The position numbers and the translations under genes were made by a program. A stretch of DNA of 20,005 bases from JBDTMC01 sp039934475 (GTDB lineage: Bacteria; Acidobacteriota; Terriglobia; Bryobacterales; Bryobacteraceae), in contig JBDTMC010000093.1 of assembly GCA_039934475.1 (NCBI GenBank), forward strand, positions 1 through 20,005, in the 5' to 3' direction. Position 1 is the first letter of the stretch; each line of letters begins with the position of its first letter. The notes under the pieces are model-generated. The model had not been told where the DNA came from. It searched no databases and saw only the letters and a program-made list of their open reading frames with translations. Below are positions 1-7,931 of the stretch, in pieces.

Positions 1-42
1 TTTTTTGCGTCTATACTAAACTGCGCAAACCGGGACTGGCTT

Positions 43-67
43 GAATTTCGCCGCCTTTGCGAAATTC
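43..67. repeat. Perfect inverted repeat downstream of the cyclophilin gene
   Basis: Two 9-base arms, GAATTTCGC at 43-51 and GCGAAATTC at 59-67, are perfect reverse complements separated by 7 bases. The hairpin lies about 40 bases past the stop of the minus-strand cyclophilin gene, so it could end or stabilise that transcript. There is no T-run on the minus-strand 3' side, so it is not a canonical intrinsic terminator. A dyad operator for a gene left of the window is the other possibility. Confidence 0.45.
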
Positions 68-107
68 GTGCCTGTCCTGCTTTGCCCAATCGGATGCGGC
101 CTCTAAC

Positions 108-863
108 CTACATAATCTTCGCCGTCTTGATCATCGTCATGTCCGGGAACTTGGACTTCACATACGCGTCGCCCTGCGTCTCGATCGCATGCTGGTCCGG
201 CTGCTCCCCATACCCGGCATAGATCTTAGTCACCACATCCATCCCGTCAGTGACTTCCGCGAACGGAGCAAATCCCTGCGAATCCAGGAACTGATTGCTC
301 TTCAAGTTGATGAACAACTGTGTCGTCCGGGTATTCGGGCCCGCCGTCGCAAACACCAGGTTCCCCGTCTTATTGGTATGAGTCACCGGGTCGTCCTGAA
401 TCTTCTTGTCCCACTTCTTCGTGATCGCCGGGTCCGCCGCCAACCCAAATTGCACCACGAAGTTCGGCACTACCCTGAAGAACCCCGTATTGTCGTAATA
501 CCCCGACTTCACCAGTTCGTAAAACCGCTGGGCTCCGATCGGCGCCCATGCCTTATGCACGGCGATGGTAATCGTCCCGGCCGTCGTGGTCATCTTCACC
601 TGGAACTCGGCCGGCGCCGTGTTTCCTAGCGGGGCGGCCTTCTTCGCCTCGGGCTTCTTGGCCTCGGCCTTCTTCTCCGGTGCCGGAGCCTTCTTCGTCT
701 CAGGAGCCGGAGGTGGTGTCTCCTTTGGCGTCTCCGCCGGAGGTGGTGTCACTGCGGGCGCCGGAGTCTCCTTCGGCGGCTCCGGTTTCGTCGAACAACC
801 CGCCGCCATCAACATCGCCGCCGCGGCCAGCGTCAATACAATTCGTTTCCGTGTGTCAATCAT
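108..863 (-). CDS. Lipoprotein cyclophilin-type peptidyl-prolyl cis-trans isomerase
   Basis: A 251-residue protein that should catalyse proline cis-trans isomerisation on proteins outside the cytoplasmic membrane. The N-terminus is a lipoprotein signal: basic KR, a hydrophobic Ala/Leu stretch, then AAGC with the lipidated Cys at 23. Residues 24-80 are a Pro/Lys/Glu/Ala-rich linker, probably a flexible tether. The cyclophilin domain fills about 87-251, with FFRVVPNF holding the conserved catalytic Arg, followed by ATAGPNTRTTQLFINL and FAPFAEV. The usual FHR is FFR and the usual QGGD is QFGL, as I recall from a bacterial subfamily of this fold, so the enzyme is probably intact. It diverges from the phosphodiesterase gene; a GGTGAGAG stretch lies a few bases upstream of the ATG. 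Confidence in the family is high; the physiological client is unknown. Confidence 0.92.
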   Translation of the reverse strand: MIDTRKRIVLTLAAAAMLMAAGCSTKPEPPKETPAPAVTPPPAETPKETPPPAPETKKAPAPEKKAEAKKPEAKKAAPLGNTAPAEFQVKMTTTAGTITIAVHKAWAPIGAQRFYELVKSGYYDNTGFFRVVPNFVVQFGLAADPAITKKWDKKIQDDPVTHTNKTGNLVFATAGPNTRTTQLFINLKSNQFLDSQGFAPFAEVTDGMDVVTKIYAGYGEQPDQHAIETQGDAYVKSKFPDMTMIKTAKIM

Positions 864-887
864 GCTGTAGCACTCTCACCGTATTCT

Positions 888-2111
888 ATGATGAGGAGTA
901 ACCCTTCTGCGCAGCCCATGCCATCACAGGAACGTACGTTAGACCCCTCCATCGAATCTCTCCATGCCATTGTCCGCGATGACATCCGACCGCACCTCAA
1001 GGAGTTCGAAGGCATCCGCGACACAGAGGCTCTCCTCGCCAACCCTACGTATCGCCGCTTGGAAAGCCGGCTGAAGCGGGTTCTGGAGACGCCGCAAGTG
1101 TCCTCCACCGCGTCCACCCCTGCTGCCGCGAAGTCCCGCTATCGCTTCGTCGCCTGGAACATTGAGCGCGGCAGTCAGCTCGACGGTCAGTTGAACGCGT
1201 TCCGCACACACGCTCACCTCCGCGATGCCGATGTCCTGCTGCTCACTGAGACTGACATCGGCATGGCCCGTTCCGCCAACCGCGACGTCGCCCGCGCGCT
1301 CGCCGAAGAACTCGGCTTTCACTACGCGTTTGTCCCCTGCTACATCAGCCTCGTCCGCGGCTCCGGAGTGGAGCGTTATGTCGAAGGCGACAACGAACTC
1401 GGCCTCCACGGCGATGCGATTCTTAGCCGGTATCCGCTTAGCCGCGTGCGTGCCGTGCCGCTCGAAAACGGCATCGACAAGTTCGCCGCCCGCGAGAAGC
1501 GCCTCGGCACCCAGACTGTCATTCTCGCCGACATCGACATTCCCAACATGCCCGTGACGGCCGCCTCCATCCACCTCGACGCGCACTCCACCCAGCACCA
1601 TCGCTTCGAGCAGATGCGAACCGTCCTCGATGCCCTCGATACCAAACGGCCCGTCATCATCGGCGGCGATTGGAACACCACCACCTACGATTCTTCGTCC
1701 GCGCTCGACGCCATTCTCGGCTTCTGGCTCCGAGTCATGATGGGCGTCGATCATGTCATGCGCAACCATTACCTCTATCCCTACCGGCGCTTCGAACGCG
1801 AACTGTTCGAACTGCTGGAAGCGCGCGGGTTCGACTACAAAAACGCCAACGTTCTCGGCGAACCCACCATCTGCTACGACGTCAACGACCCGCGTGCGCA
1901 TGGCAGCCTGCTCGAATGGGTGCCCACCTGGTGCTTCCCCTTCTTACGCTGGTCGCTGCGCAATCACAACGGCCGCTGCCCTCTGAAAATCGACTGGTTC
2001 GCTACTCGCGGACTGCACGTCCAAACCCCCACCGTCCTCCACGAATTCCGCGAAGGCCGCGACGTCCCGCTCTCTGACCACGACCCCGTTTCGCTCGATG
2101 TCATACCATAG
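888..2111 (+). CDS. Endonuclease/exonuclease/phosphatase (EEP) family protein
   Basis: A member of the metal-dependent EEP phosphodiesterase superfamily (DNase I, ExoIII, sphingomyelinase, inositol phosphatase). Motifs appear in the expected order: WNIERG (N91, E93), LLTETDIG (metal-ligand Glu 121), GDAILSRYPL (175-184), SIHLDAH with His 229, GGDWNT (D261, N263), KIDWFAT, and the terminal SDHDPVSL with the catalytic Asp-His pair at 397-398. The first 80 residues are not part of the fold and look like a charged helical extension. No signal peptide or membrane segment is visible, so it is probably cytoplasmic. The substrate (nucleic acid, lipid or phosphoester) cannot be read from sequence. The start is uncertain: tandem ATGs at 888 and 891 and another at 918 are all possible, and the later one leaves more promoter room opposite the divergent lipoprotein gene. 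The next gene starts 6 bases after its stop, so the two are probably cotranscribed. Confidence 0.85.
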   Translation: MMRSNPSAQPMPSQERTLDPSIESLHAIVRDDIRPHLKEFEGIRDTEALLANPTYRRLESRLKRVLETPQVSSTASTPAAAKSRYRFVAWNIERGSQLDGQLNAFRTHAHLRDADVLLLTETDIGMARSANRDVARALAEELGFHYAFVPCYISLVRGSGVERYVEGDNELGLHGDAILSRYPLSRVRAVPLENGIDKFAAREKRLGTQTVILADIDIPNMPVTAASIHLDAHSTQHHRFEQMRTVLDALDTKRPVIIGGDWNTTTYDSSSALDAILGFWLRVMMGVDHVMRNHYLYPYRRFERELFELLEARGFDYKNANVLGEPTICYDVNDPRAHGSLLEWVPTWCFPFLRWSLRNHNGRCPLKIDWFATRGLHVQTPTVLHEFREGRDVPLSDHDPVSLDVIP

Positions 2112-2117
2112 ACGGTC

Positions 2118-3074
2118 ATGAGGCGACGGACCTTCATGAACGCAATCCCCGCCGGCGCGATGCTCGGCGCCACACCCCCCAGTAGCAACCGCCGCGAGGA
2201 ACTCTATGCCCTCATGGGCGACCTCCCGCCGCGCCATCGCCCCGTCTCTGGGAAGTCGCTCGGCGTGGAACAGCGCAACGGTTACCGCCTTGAGCGCCTG
2301 GTGCTGGACCTCAATGGCATCGAACCCGTTCCTGCCTACTTCGTCACTCCGCACGAGGGTCTGCGCGGCGCGCCCTCCATCCTCTTCAACCACTGGCACG
2401 GCGGCGAATACAAGCTCGGTAAGGACGAGATGCTACGGCCCAAGAAGGGCATCGTGTCTTATGCCGAATCGATCGCGCAAGCCGGCTACAGCGCCCTCTG
2501 CATCGACCATTGGATCTTCGGCGAGCGCTCCACCCGCACTGAGCTCGAGTGCTTCAAAGACATGCTCTGGAAGGGTCAAGTGATGTGGGGGATGATGGTC
2601 TACGATACGCTTCAAGCGCTCGACTATCTGGTCACCCGGCCCGAAGTGGACCCTAAACGAATCGCCACCCTCGGTATGTCGATGGGCAGCACAATGGCCT
2701 GGTGGGCCGCCGCTCTCGACGAGCGTCTTAAGGTCTGCATTGACATCTGCTGTTTAACCGACTTCCAGGCCCTCATCGAAGCGCACGGCCTCAACGGACA
2801 CGGCGTTTACTACTACGTCCCGTCGCTCTTGAAGCACTTCACCACGTCTCAGATCAACGCCCTCATTGCCCCTCGTCCGCACCTCGCCCTCGCCGGCAAC
2901 CTCGATAGGCTGACCCCAACCGCCGGCCTCGATCGCATCGACCGCGAACTCAAAGAAGTCTACGCGAAGGCCGGCCACTCCGATCACTGGAAGCTGCTGC
3001 GCTACGAAGTGGCCCACGAAGAAACGCCCGAAGGCCGCGCCGAAGTGATGGCCTTCCTCAAGCGCTTCCTCTAA
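2118..3074 (+). CDS. Alpha/beta hydrolase (dienelactone hydrolase/acetyl-xylan-esterase-like), probably exported
   Basis: A 318-residue serine hydrolase of the alpha/beta fold. The nucleophile elbow is GMSMGS with Ser 188; the acid is probably Asp 263 in AGNLDRLTP and the base His 300 in EVAHEETPEG. An oxyanion-side stretch FNHWHGG lies at 90-96. The N-terminus MRRRTFMN resembles a twin-arginine motif (RR-x-F-M), but the hydrophobic part is short and no clear AxA cleavage site is seen, so export is likely rather than certain. The spacing of 6 bases from the EEP gene implies one operon. Its last 4 bases overlap the end of the convergent galT. The substrate is probably a small ester or acetylated sugar, judging only from relatives; the sequence does not settle it. 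Confidence 0.85.
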   Translation: MRRRTFMNAIPAGAMLGATPPSSNRREELYALMGDLPPRHRPVSGKSLGVEQRNGYRLERLVLDLNGIEPVPAYFVTPHEGLRGAPSILFNHWHGGEYKLGKDEMLRPKKGIVSYAESIAQAGYSALCIDHWIFGERSTRTELECFKDMLWKGQVMWGMMVYDTLQALDYLVTRPEVDPKRIATLGMSMGSTMAWWAAALDERLKVCIDICCLTDFQALIEAHGLNGHGVYYYVPSLLKHFTTSQINALIAPRPHLALAGNLDRLTPTAGLDRIDRELKEVYAKAGHSDHWKLLRYEVAHEETPEGRAEVMAFLKRFL

Positions 3075-4090
3075 ATCACCGCGCGCAGGCGCGCTGCCGC
3101 CGATTCCGGTGTGATGTCACGTTGCGGCGTCGCCAGCATCTCATAGCCGACGAGGAACTTTCGCACAGTCGCCGACCGCAACAGTGGCGGATAGTAGTGC
3201 GCGTGGAAGTGATGCTCGCCATGAGCCTCGCCGTCAGTAGGCCGCTGGTGAAACCCCATGCTGTAGGGGAAGGATACGTCGAACAGGCGGTCATACCGCG
3301 AGGTCAGGCTCTTCATGATCGCCGCCAGCGACGTTCGCTCGGCATCGGTCAACTGGTCCATCGCCGTCAGATGCCGCCGGCTCAGAACCAGCGTCTCAAA
3401 CGGCCAAACCGCCCAAAATGGCACCACCGCCAGGAACTCCTCGTTCTGGCAAACCACGCGCTCCCCGAGCGCCGCCTCTTTCGCCACATAGTCGCACAAC
3501 AGGCACCGTCCATGCTTCGCCTGATAAGACAGCAGTGAATCCTGCTCCCGTGCCAGCTCGTTGGGCAGCGTTGCGTTGGACCAGATCTGGCAGTGGGGAT
3601 GCGGGTTGCTTGCCCCCATCATGTCGCCACGGTTCTCAAAGATCTGCACGGAATTGATCCACGGAATCCCGCCCAGTTCCAAGTACTGCTCCACCCAAAC
3701 ATCCACCACAGTGCGGATATCCGCCAAATCCATCCCCGCGACAGTTAAGTCGTGACGCGGCGAAAAGCACACCACCCGGCAGATCCCCGGCTCGCCACGG
3801 GCGATCAGCAAATCGTCCACGCGCAACTCCTCCTGCGGTACCTCCGGGAGCAGCGCCGCGAAGTCATTGGTGAACACGAACGTGCTGGTGTACTGCGGAT
3901 TCTTCGCGCCACCCGCCCGCGGATTCCCCGGACACAGATAACACGTCGGATCGTATGAAGGCTTCTCCTCCCGCGCCGTCTTCTCCACCTGGCCCTGCCA
4001 CGGGCGTTTTGTTCGATGCGGGGAAACCAGAACCCACTCACGCGAGAGCGGGTTGTACCGGCGGTGAGGATGTTCCGTCAGGTCAAGCAC
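3071..4090 (-). CDS. galT: Galactose-1-phosphate uridylyltransferase
   Basis: The Leloir-pathway enzyme exchanging UMP between UDP-glucose and galactose-1-phosphate in the cytoplasm. The active site SNPHPHCQIW is complete, with the nucleophile His 166 inside the HPH triad (the same number as in E. coli GalT). Zinc-site cysteines C50 and C53 sit in CYLCPGN. The N-terminal HPHRRYNPL and VSPHRTKRPWQG blocks and the C-terminal HFHAHYYPPLL block are typical, which also fixes the start. The 339-residue length fits the family. It begins 4 bases after the mutY stop, so it is transcribed behind mutY. No galK or galE is in the window, so the pairing with a DNA repair gene looks like compaction rather than pathway logic. 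Confidence 0.96.
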   Translation of the reverse strand: MLDLTEHPHRRYNPLSREWVLVSPHRTKRPWQGQVEKTAREEKPSYDPTCYLCPGNPRAGGAKNPQYTSTFVFTNDFAALLPEVPQEELRVDDLLIARGEPGICRVVCFSPRHDLTVAGMDLADIRTVVDVWVEQYLELGGIPWINSVQIFENRGDMMGASNPHPHCQIWSNATLPNELAREQDSLLSYQAKHGRCLLCDYVAKEAALGERVVCQNEEFLAVVPFWAVWPFETLVLSRRHLTAMDQLTDAERTSLAAIMKSLTSRYDRLFDVSFPYSMGFHQRPTDGEAHGEHHFHAHYYPPLLRSATVRKFLVGYEMLATPQRDITPESAAARLRAVI

Positions 4091-4094
4091 GTCA

Positions 4095-5156
4095 TTAAGA
4101 TACCAACCGCAGCGCCTTCCGCGCGATGGTGCTCAATGGCCGCTCGTCCAGGGCATCGCGTCGCACCCACTCGAATCCTTCCGGCAACGCCGTCACACAT
4201 GCCCGTTGCACCGTGAACGTGTAGCGATGGTGTGTGATGCTGTGCCGCACAGTGCCAACGGGAGGACCCGTCAGGCGCGCCTCCGGCAAATGCTCACGTT
4301 CCGGCAGCTCCCAGAAACCAGCCATGCGGCTACTGTCCTCGCCACGCTGCCACAGCACGAGTGCGCCATCGCTCTCAATCAGAAGCAGCACCTTTTCAAT
4401 CGCCACCGGCTCAGTCCGCCGCAGCTTCACCGGGAGATCCGCCTCGGTACCGGCGGCCGATGCCTGGCAGAACTCCCGCACTGGGCAGAGCAAACACTGC
4501 GGCGATTTCGGCAAGCATACCAGCGCGCCCAGTTCCATCATGGCCTGGTTGAATACCGACGGTTGCCTGGCGTCCAGCAGTGCGTCGGCCTCCTGCTTCA
4601 TCCTCCTCCGGACCACGGTTGATTGAATGTCGCCCGCATCGTTGGTCAGCCGGCTAATCACGCGCAGGACGTTGCCATCCACAACCGCATAGGGCAGATC
4701 GAAGCAGATGCTGGCGATGGCCGCCGCTGTGTAGTCGCCAATGCCCGGTAACCGTAGGATGCCCTCGTGGTCGCGCGGAAACCCGCCTTGTTTCACGATC
4801 TCGCGCGCTGACCGCTGCATATTGCGCGCCCGGCTGTAATAGCCCAGCCCGCTCCACGCCGCCAGCAAGTCCTGCTCCGGCGCAGACGCCAACGTGTCTA
4901 CGGTGGGGAACCGTTCCAGAAACCGTTGGTAGTACGGCAGCGCAGCCGCCACGCGAGTCTGCTGCAGCATGATCTCTGAGAGCCAGACGCGATACGGATC
5001 GCTCGTCTCGCGCCACGGCAGCTTGCGATGCGCATGGCGGTACCACTCGGTGAGAGCGCGCCGAAAAGAAGGGATTTGAGACGTGGTTGGTATACTTAAG
5101 ACATACCACCTCTCGTGAGCGAACAATCCATCCGTATCCGCGGCGCCAGGGTCCAC
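4095..5156 (-). CDS. mutY: A/G-specific adenine DNA glycosylase MutY (start uncertain)
   Basis: Removes adenine mispaired with 8-oxoguanine. Numbered from the GTG at 5154-5156 (353 residues), the protein shows catalytic Glu 61 in SEIMLQQTRV, the helix-hairpin-helix LPGIGDYTA, catalytic Asp 160 in VVDGNV, and the 4Fe-4S ligands C214-x6-C221-x2-C224-x5-C230. The C-terminal part from about 245 is the NUDIX-like lesion-sensing domain (VLWQRGEDSSRMAGFWELPE). The start is the weak point. Homology places residue 1 near Ile 22-Thr 25 of this numbering, but no in-frame ATG, GTG or TTG exists there, only ATA and ACG. The nearest ordinary start is this GTG, which lies 42 bases inside the head-to-head uvrA gene. 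The function is secure; the first roughly 22 residues may not be translated. galT follows after 4 bases. Confidence 0.93.
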   Translation of the reverse strand: MDPGAADTDGLFAHERWYVLSIPTTSQIPSFRRALTEWYRHAHRKLPWRETSDPYRVWLSEIMLQQTRVAAALPYYQRFLERFPTVDTLASAPEQDLLAAWSGLGYYSRARNMQRSAREIVKQGGFPRDHEGILRLPGIGDYTAAAIASICFDLPYAVVDGNVLRVISRLTNDAGDIQSTVVRRRMKQEADALLDARQPSVFNQAMMELGALVCLPKSPQCLLCPVREFCQASAAGTEADLPVKLRRTEPVAIEKVLLLIESDGALVLWQRGEDSSRMAGFWELPEREHLPEARLTGPPVGTVRHSITHHRYTFTVQRACVTALPEGFEWVRRDALDERPLSTIARKALRLVS

Positions 5157-7907
5157 AATCTGAAGAACGTGTCGGTGGATCTCCCGCACGACAAGCTCAC
5201 CGTAGTGACGGGCGTGTCCGGTTCGGGCAAGTCTTCGCTCGTCTTCGACACCATCTACGCCGAGGGTCAGCGCCGTTATGTGGAATCCCTTTCGGCCTAC
5301 GCCCGTCAGTTTCTCGATCGCGTGGAAAAGCCACTCGTCGATGAGATCGATGGCATCGCCCCGCCCATTGCCATCCGTCAAAAGAATACGACGCGCAACC
5401 CCCGGTCGACGGTCGCCACCTCCACGGAGATCTATGATTTTCTGAGACTGCTTTTCGCCCGTGTCGGCAGGACGTTCTGCCCGACATGCGGTAAGCGAGT
5501 GGAACGCGACACCGTAGACCCCGTGGCCGCGCGCATGCTGCAGGAGCCGCTTGGCTCGCGCTGGTACGTCCTCTTTCCCATCGTCGAAAAGCAGGCTAAC
5601 ACCCTCCGCGATCACTTGTTCGAACTGCGCGCCAAGGGCTTCAACCGCCTCTACCAGACCGGCCGGACCTTCGAATTCTCCACCCCCGAATCGCTGCTCG
5701 ACATCGACTTCAGCCAGCCGCTCTACGCCTTGGTTGACCGCATCTCCATCCAAGCCGACCTGCACCAGCGGATCGTCGATTCGCTCGAAATCTGTTATCG
5801 CGAAGCGGGCGAAGTCATCTTTGAGCAAGCCGGCGAAGCCAACCCTCGGCGCCTGCGATTTAGCGAGAAGTTCGCCTGTAAAACTTGCGGCACCGAGTTC
5901 ATGGACCCGGAGCCGCGCCTCTTCAGCTTCAACAACCCGTTCGGAGCTTGCCCGCGCTGCCAGGGCTTCGGCAACACCATCGATTTCGACATGGGTCTCG
6001 TCGTCCCCGATCAATCGTTGTCGATCAGCGGCGGCGCCGTCACTCCGTGGACCAAGCCGCAGTACGAGTGGTTCCAGGAAGAATTCCGTCGCATGGCGCG
6101 TGGCAAAGTGCGTCTCGACGTGCCGTACTGCGACCTCACTGCCGCCGAACGCGATGTGGTCACAGCCGGCGTGCGCAAGTTCTTCAATGAAGTGGAGACC
6201 AAGAAGTACAAGGTGCACGTCCGCGTGTTCCTCAGCCGCTATCGGGGTTACACCACGTGCCCGGATTGCAAGGGCTCCCGCCTCCGCCAGGATGCGCTCA
6301 ATATCAGAGTGGGCGATGCGAACATTGCCGATGTCTCGCGCAAGAACATCGGCCGCGCCAAAGAGTTCTTCGAGACGCTCGAACTCTCTACCGAAGAACA
6401 AGCGATCGCGGGCAAGGTGCTGGTTGAGATCCGCCAACGTCTCCAGTTCCTAAACGACGTCGGCCTCGAGTACCTCACGCTCGATCGTCTTTCGGCGACG
6501 CTCTCCGGAGGCGAAGCACAGCGCATCCAACTCGCCACCTGCCTCGGCTCACGCCTCGTGGGCGCCATCTATGTTCTCGATGAACCGTCAGTGGGCCTCC
6601 ACCCGCGTGACACTGGCCGTCTGATCCGCATCCTTCACGATCTGCGCGAACTCGGCAACACCATCATCGTCGTGGAGCATGATGCCGATGTCATGCGCGC
6701 CGCCGATCACATCCTCGACCTCGGACCGGGCGCGGGCGAAAACGGCGGCCAAGTTGTCTTCGAAGGCACCTTCGCTCAGGTCCTGTCGCCGAAGAATCAC
6801 TCGCTCACTGGCCGCTACCTCCGCGGCGAGTTGACCACAACAGGCGAAATCACGAAGCCGCGACGCATCCATCCCAAACGCACGCTGAAGTTCTACGGTG
6901 CGCGAGCCAACAACCTGAAAGGCATCGACGTCACCATTCCGCTGGACATGATGGTGGTGGTCACAGGAGTCTCCGGTTCCGGTAAATCCACCCTGGTTCA
7001 CGACGTCATTTATAAGTCGCTCGAGGCGCGCCACAAGCAGACGCCGGCGGAGCAGGCCGAAGACGCCCTCCCCGAACAGGCCGCGCGCCAAACCTGCACC
7101 CGCATGGAGCGCTCCGAACTGGTGCGCGAGATCGTGCTGGTAGATCAATCGCCCATCGGCCGCACGCCCCGCTCCAACCCGGTCACCTACATCAAGGCCT
7201 TCGATATCATCCGCGATGTTTTTTCGTCCACGCCGGAAGCCGAGCGCCGCGGCTACACGTCCGGTCACTTCTCTTTCAACATACCCGGTGGCCGCTGCGA
7301 AACCTGCCAGGGAGACGGAACTGTCACCGTCGAGATGCAATTCCTGGCTGACGTGGAACTGGTGTGCGAGGAGTGCAAAGGCACGCGCTACAAGAGCGGC
7401 ATTCTGGAGATTCGCCATCGCGGCCTCAACATCCATGAGGTACTGCAACTCACCGTCCACGAGGCGATCACGTTCTTCGCCGACGTGCCCCGTCTGGTGA
7501 ATCGCTTGAAGGTGCTGCAGGATGTCGGCCTGGGCTATCTGCGGCTCGGCCAATCGGCAACTACTCTTTCCGGCGGCGAAGCCCAGCGCGTGAAGCTGGC
7601 CGCGCACCTAATGCAATCCACCTCCGAAGGCGCGCTCTACATTTTCGATGAGCCGACCACGGGCCTCCACTTCGACGACATCGCCAAACTGCTCGACGCC
7701 TTCCGCCGCTTGATCGTCAGCGGCGCCAGTCTGCTCATCATCGAACACAACCTGGACGTGATCCGCGCCGCCGACTGGATCATCGACCTTGGTCCCGAAG
7801 GTGGAGACGGCGGTGGCCGCGTCATTGCCGAAGGCACGCCCGACCAAATTGCAGCCATCCCAGGCTCCCACACCGGGCGCCACCTGGCGTTGCTTGGAGT
7901 AAACTAG
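5115..7907 (+). CDS. uvrA: Excinuclease ABC subunit A
   Basis: The damage-recognition ATPase of UvrABC nucleotide-excision repair. Both ABC modules are complete: Walker A GVSGSGKSS at 33-41 and GVSGSGKST at 618-626, with signatures LSGGEAQR beginning at 463 and 818, each followed by a Walker B ending in DEP. Zinc cysteines are in place: C122/C125 and C255/C258 with C279/C282 in the first half, and C728/C731 with C751/C754 in the second. The 930-residue length is normal. The GTG start gives the expected SIRIRGARVHNLKNV opening, but no good Shine-Dalgarno sequence precedes it. Only about 20 bases separate this start from the likely mutY start on the other strand, so promoters must lie within coding sequence. 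I saw no clear SOS (LexA) box, but the proper host consensus is unknown to me. Confidence 0.98.
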   Translation: MSEQSIRIRGARVHNLKNVSVDLPHDKLTVVTGVSGSGKSSLVFDTIYAEGQRRYVESLSAYARQFLDRVEKPLVDEIDGIAPPIAIRQKNTTRNPRSTVATSTEIYDFLRLLFARVGRTFCPTCGKRVERDTVDPVAARMLQEPLGSRWYVLFPIVEKQANTLRDHLFELRAKGFNRLYQTGRTFEFSTPESLLDIDFSQPLYALVDRISIQADLHQRIVDSLEICYREAGEVIFEQAGEANPRRLRFSEKFACKTCGTEFMDPEPRLFSFNNPFGACPRCQGFGNTIDFDMGLVVPDQSLSISGGAVTPWTKPQYEWFQEEFRRMARGKVRLDVPYCDLTAAERDVVTAGVRKFFNEVETKKYKVHVRVFLSRYRGYTTCPDCKGSRLRQDALNIRVGDANIADVSRKNIGRAKEFFETLELSTEEQAIAGKVLVEIRQRLQFLNDVGLEYLTLDRLSATLSGGEAQRIQLATCLGSRLVGAIYVLDEPSVGLHPRDTGRLIRILHDLRELGNTIIVVEHDADVMRAADHILDLGPGAGENGGQVVFEGTFAQVLSPKNHSLTGRYLRGELTTTGEITKPRRIHPKRTLKFYGARANNLKGIDVTIPLDMMVVVTGVSGSGKSTLVHDVIYKSLEARHKQTPAEQAEDALPEQAARQTCTRMERSELVREIVLVDQSPIGRTPRSNPVTYIKAFDIIRDVFSSTPEAERRGYTSGHFSFNIPGGRCETCQGDGTVTVEMQFLADVELVCEECKGTRYKSGILEIRHRGLNIHEVLQLTVHEAITFFADVPRLVNRLKVLQDVGLGYLRLGQSATTLSGGEAQRVKLAAHLMQSTSEGALYIFDEPTTGLHFDDIAKLLDAFRRLIVSGASLLIIEHNLDVIRAADWIIDLGPEGGDGGGRVIAEGTPDQIAAIPGSHTGRHLALLGVN

Positions 7908-7931
7908 GGGGGGAGTTTTAAAGGTATTTCG

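Noticed and set aside
490..620. FFR and QFGL in place of FHR and QGGD in the cyclophilin
   Set aside because: These variants recur, as far as I recall, in a bacterial cyclophilin subfamily, so they are not signs of inactivation.
939..1901. 320-codon open frame antisense to the EEP gene
   Set aside because: It mirrors the codon pattern of the opposite strand in GC-rich DNA; its translation shows no domain, whereas the plus strand has all EEP motifs.
5157..6437. Upstream open extension of the mutY frame across antisense uvrA
   Set aside because: The extension encodes no known domain and lies wholly within uvrA; it is an antisense shadow joined to the real gene because no stop intervenes.
6588..7607. 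339-codon open frame antisense to uvrA
   Set aside because: Shadow of the UvrA ATPase coding strand, with low-complexity translation.
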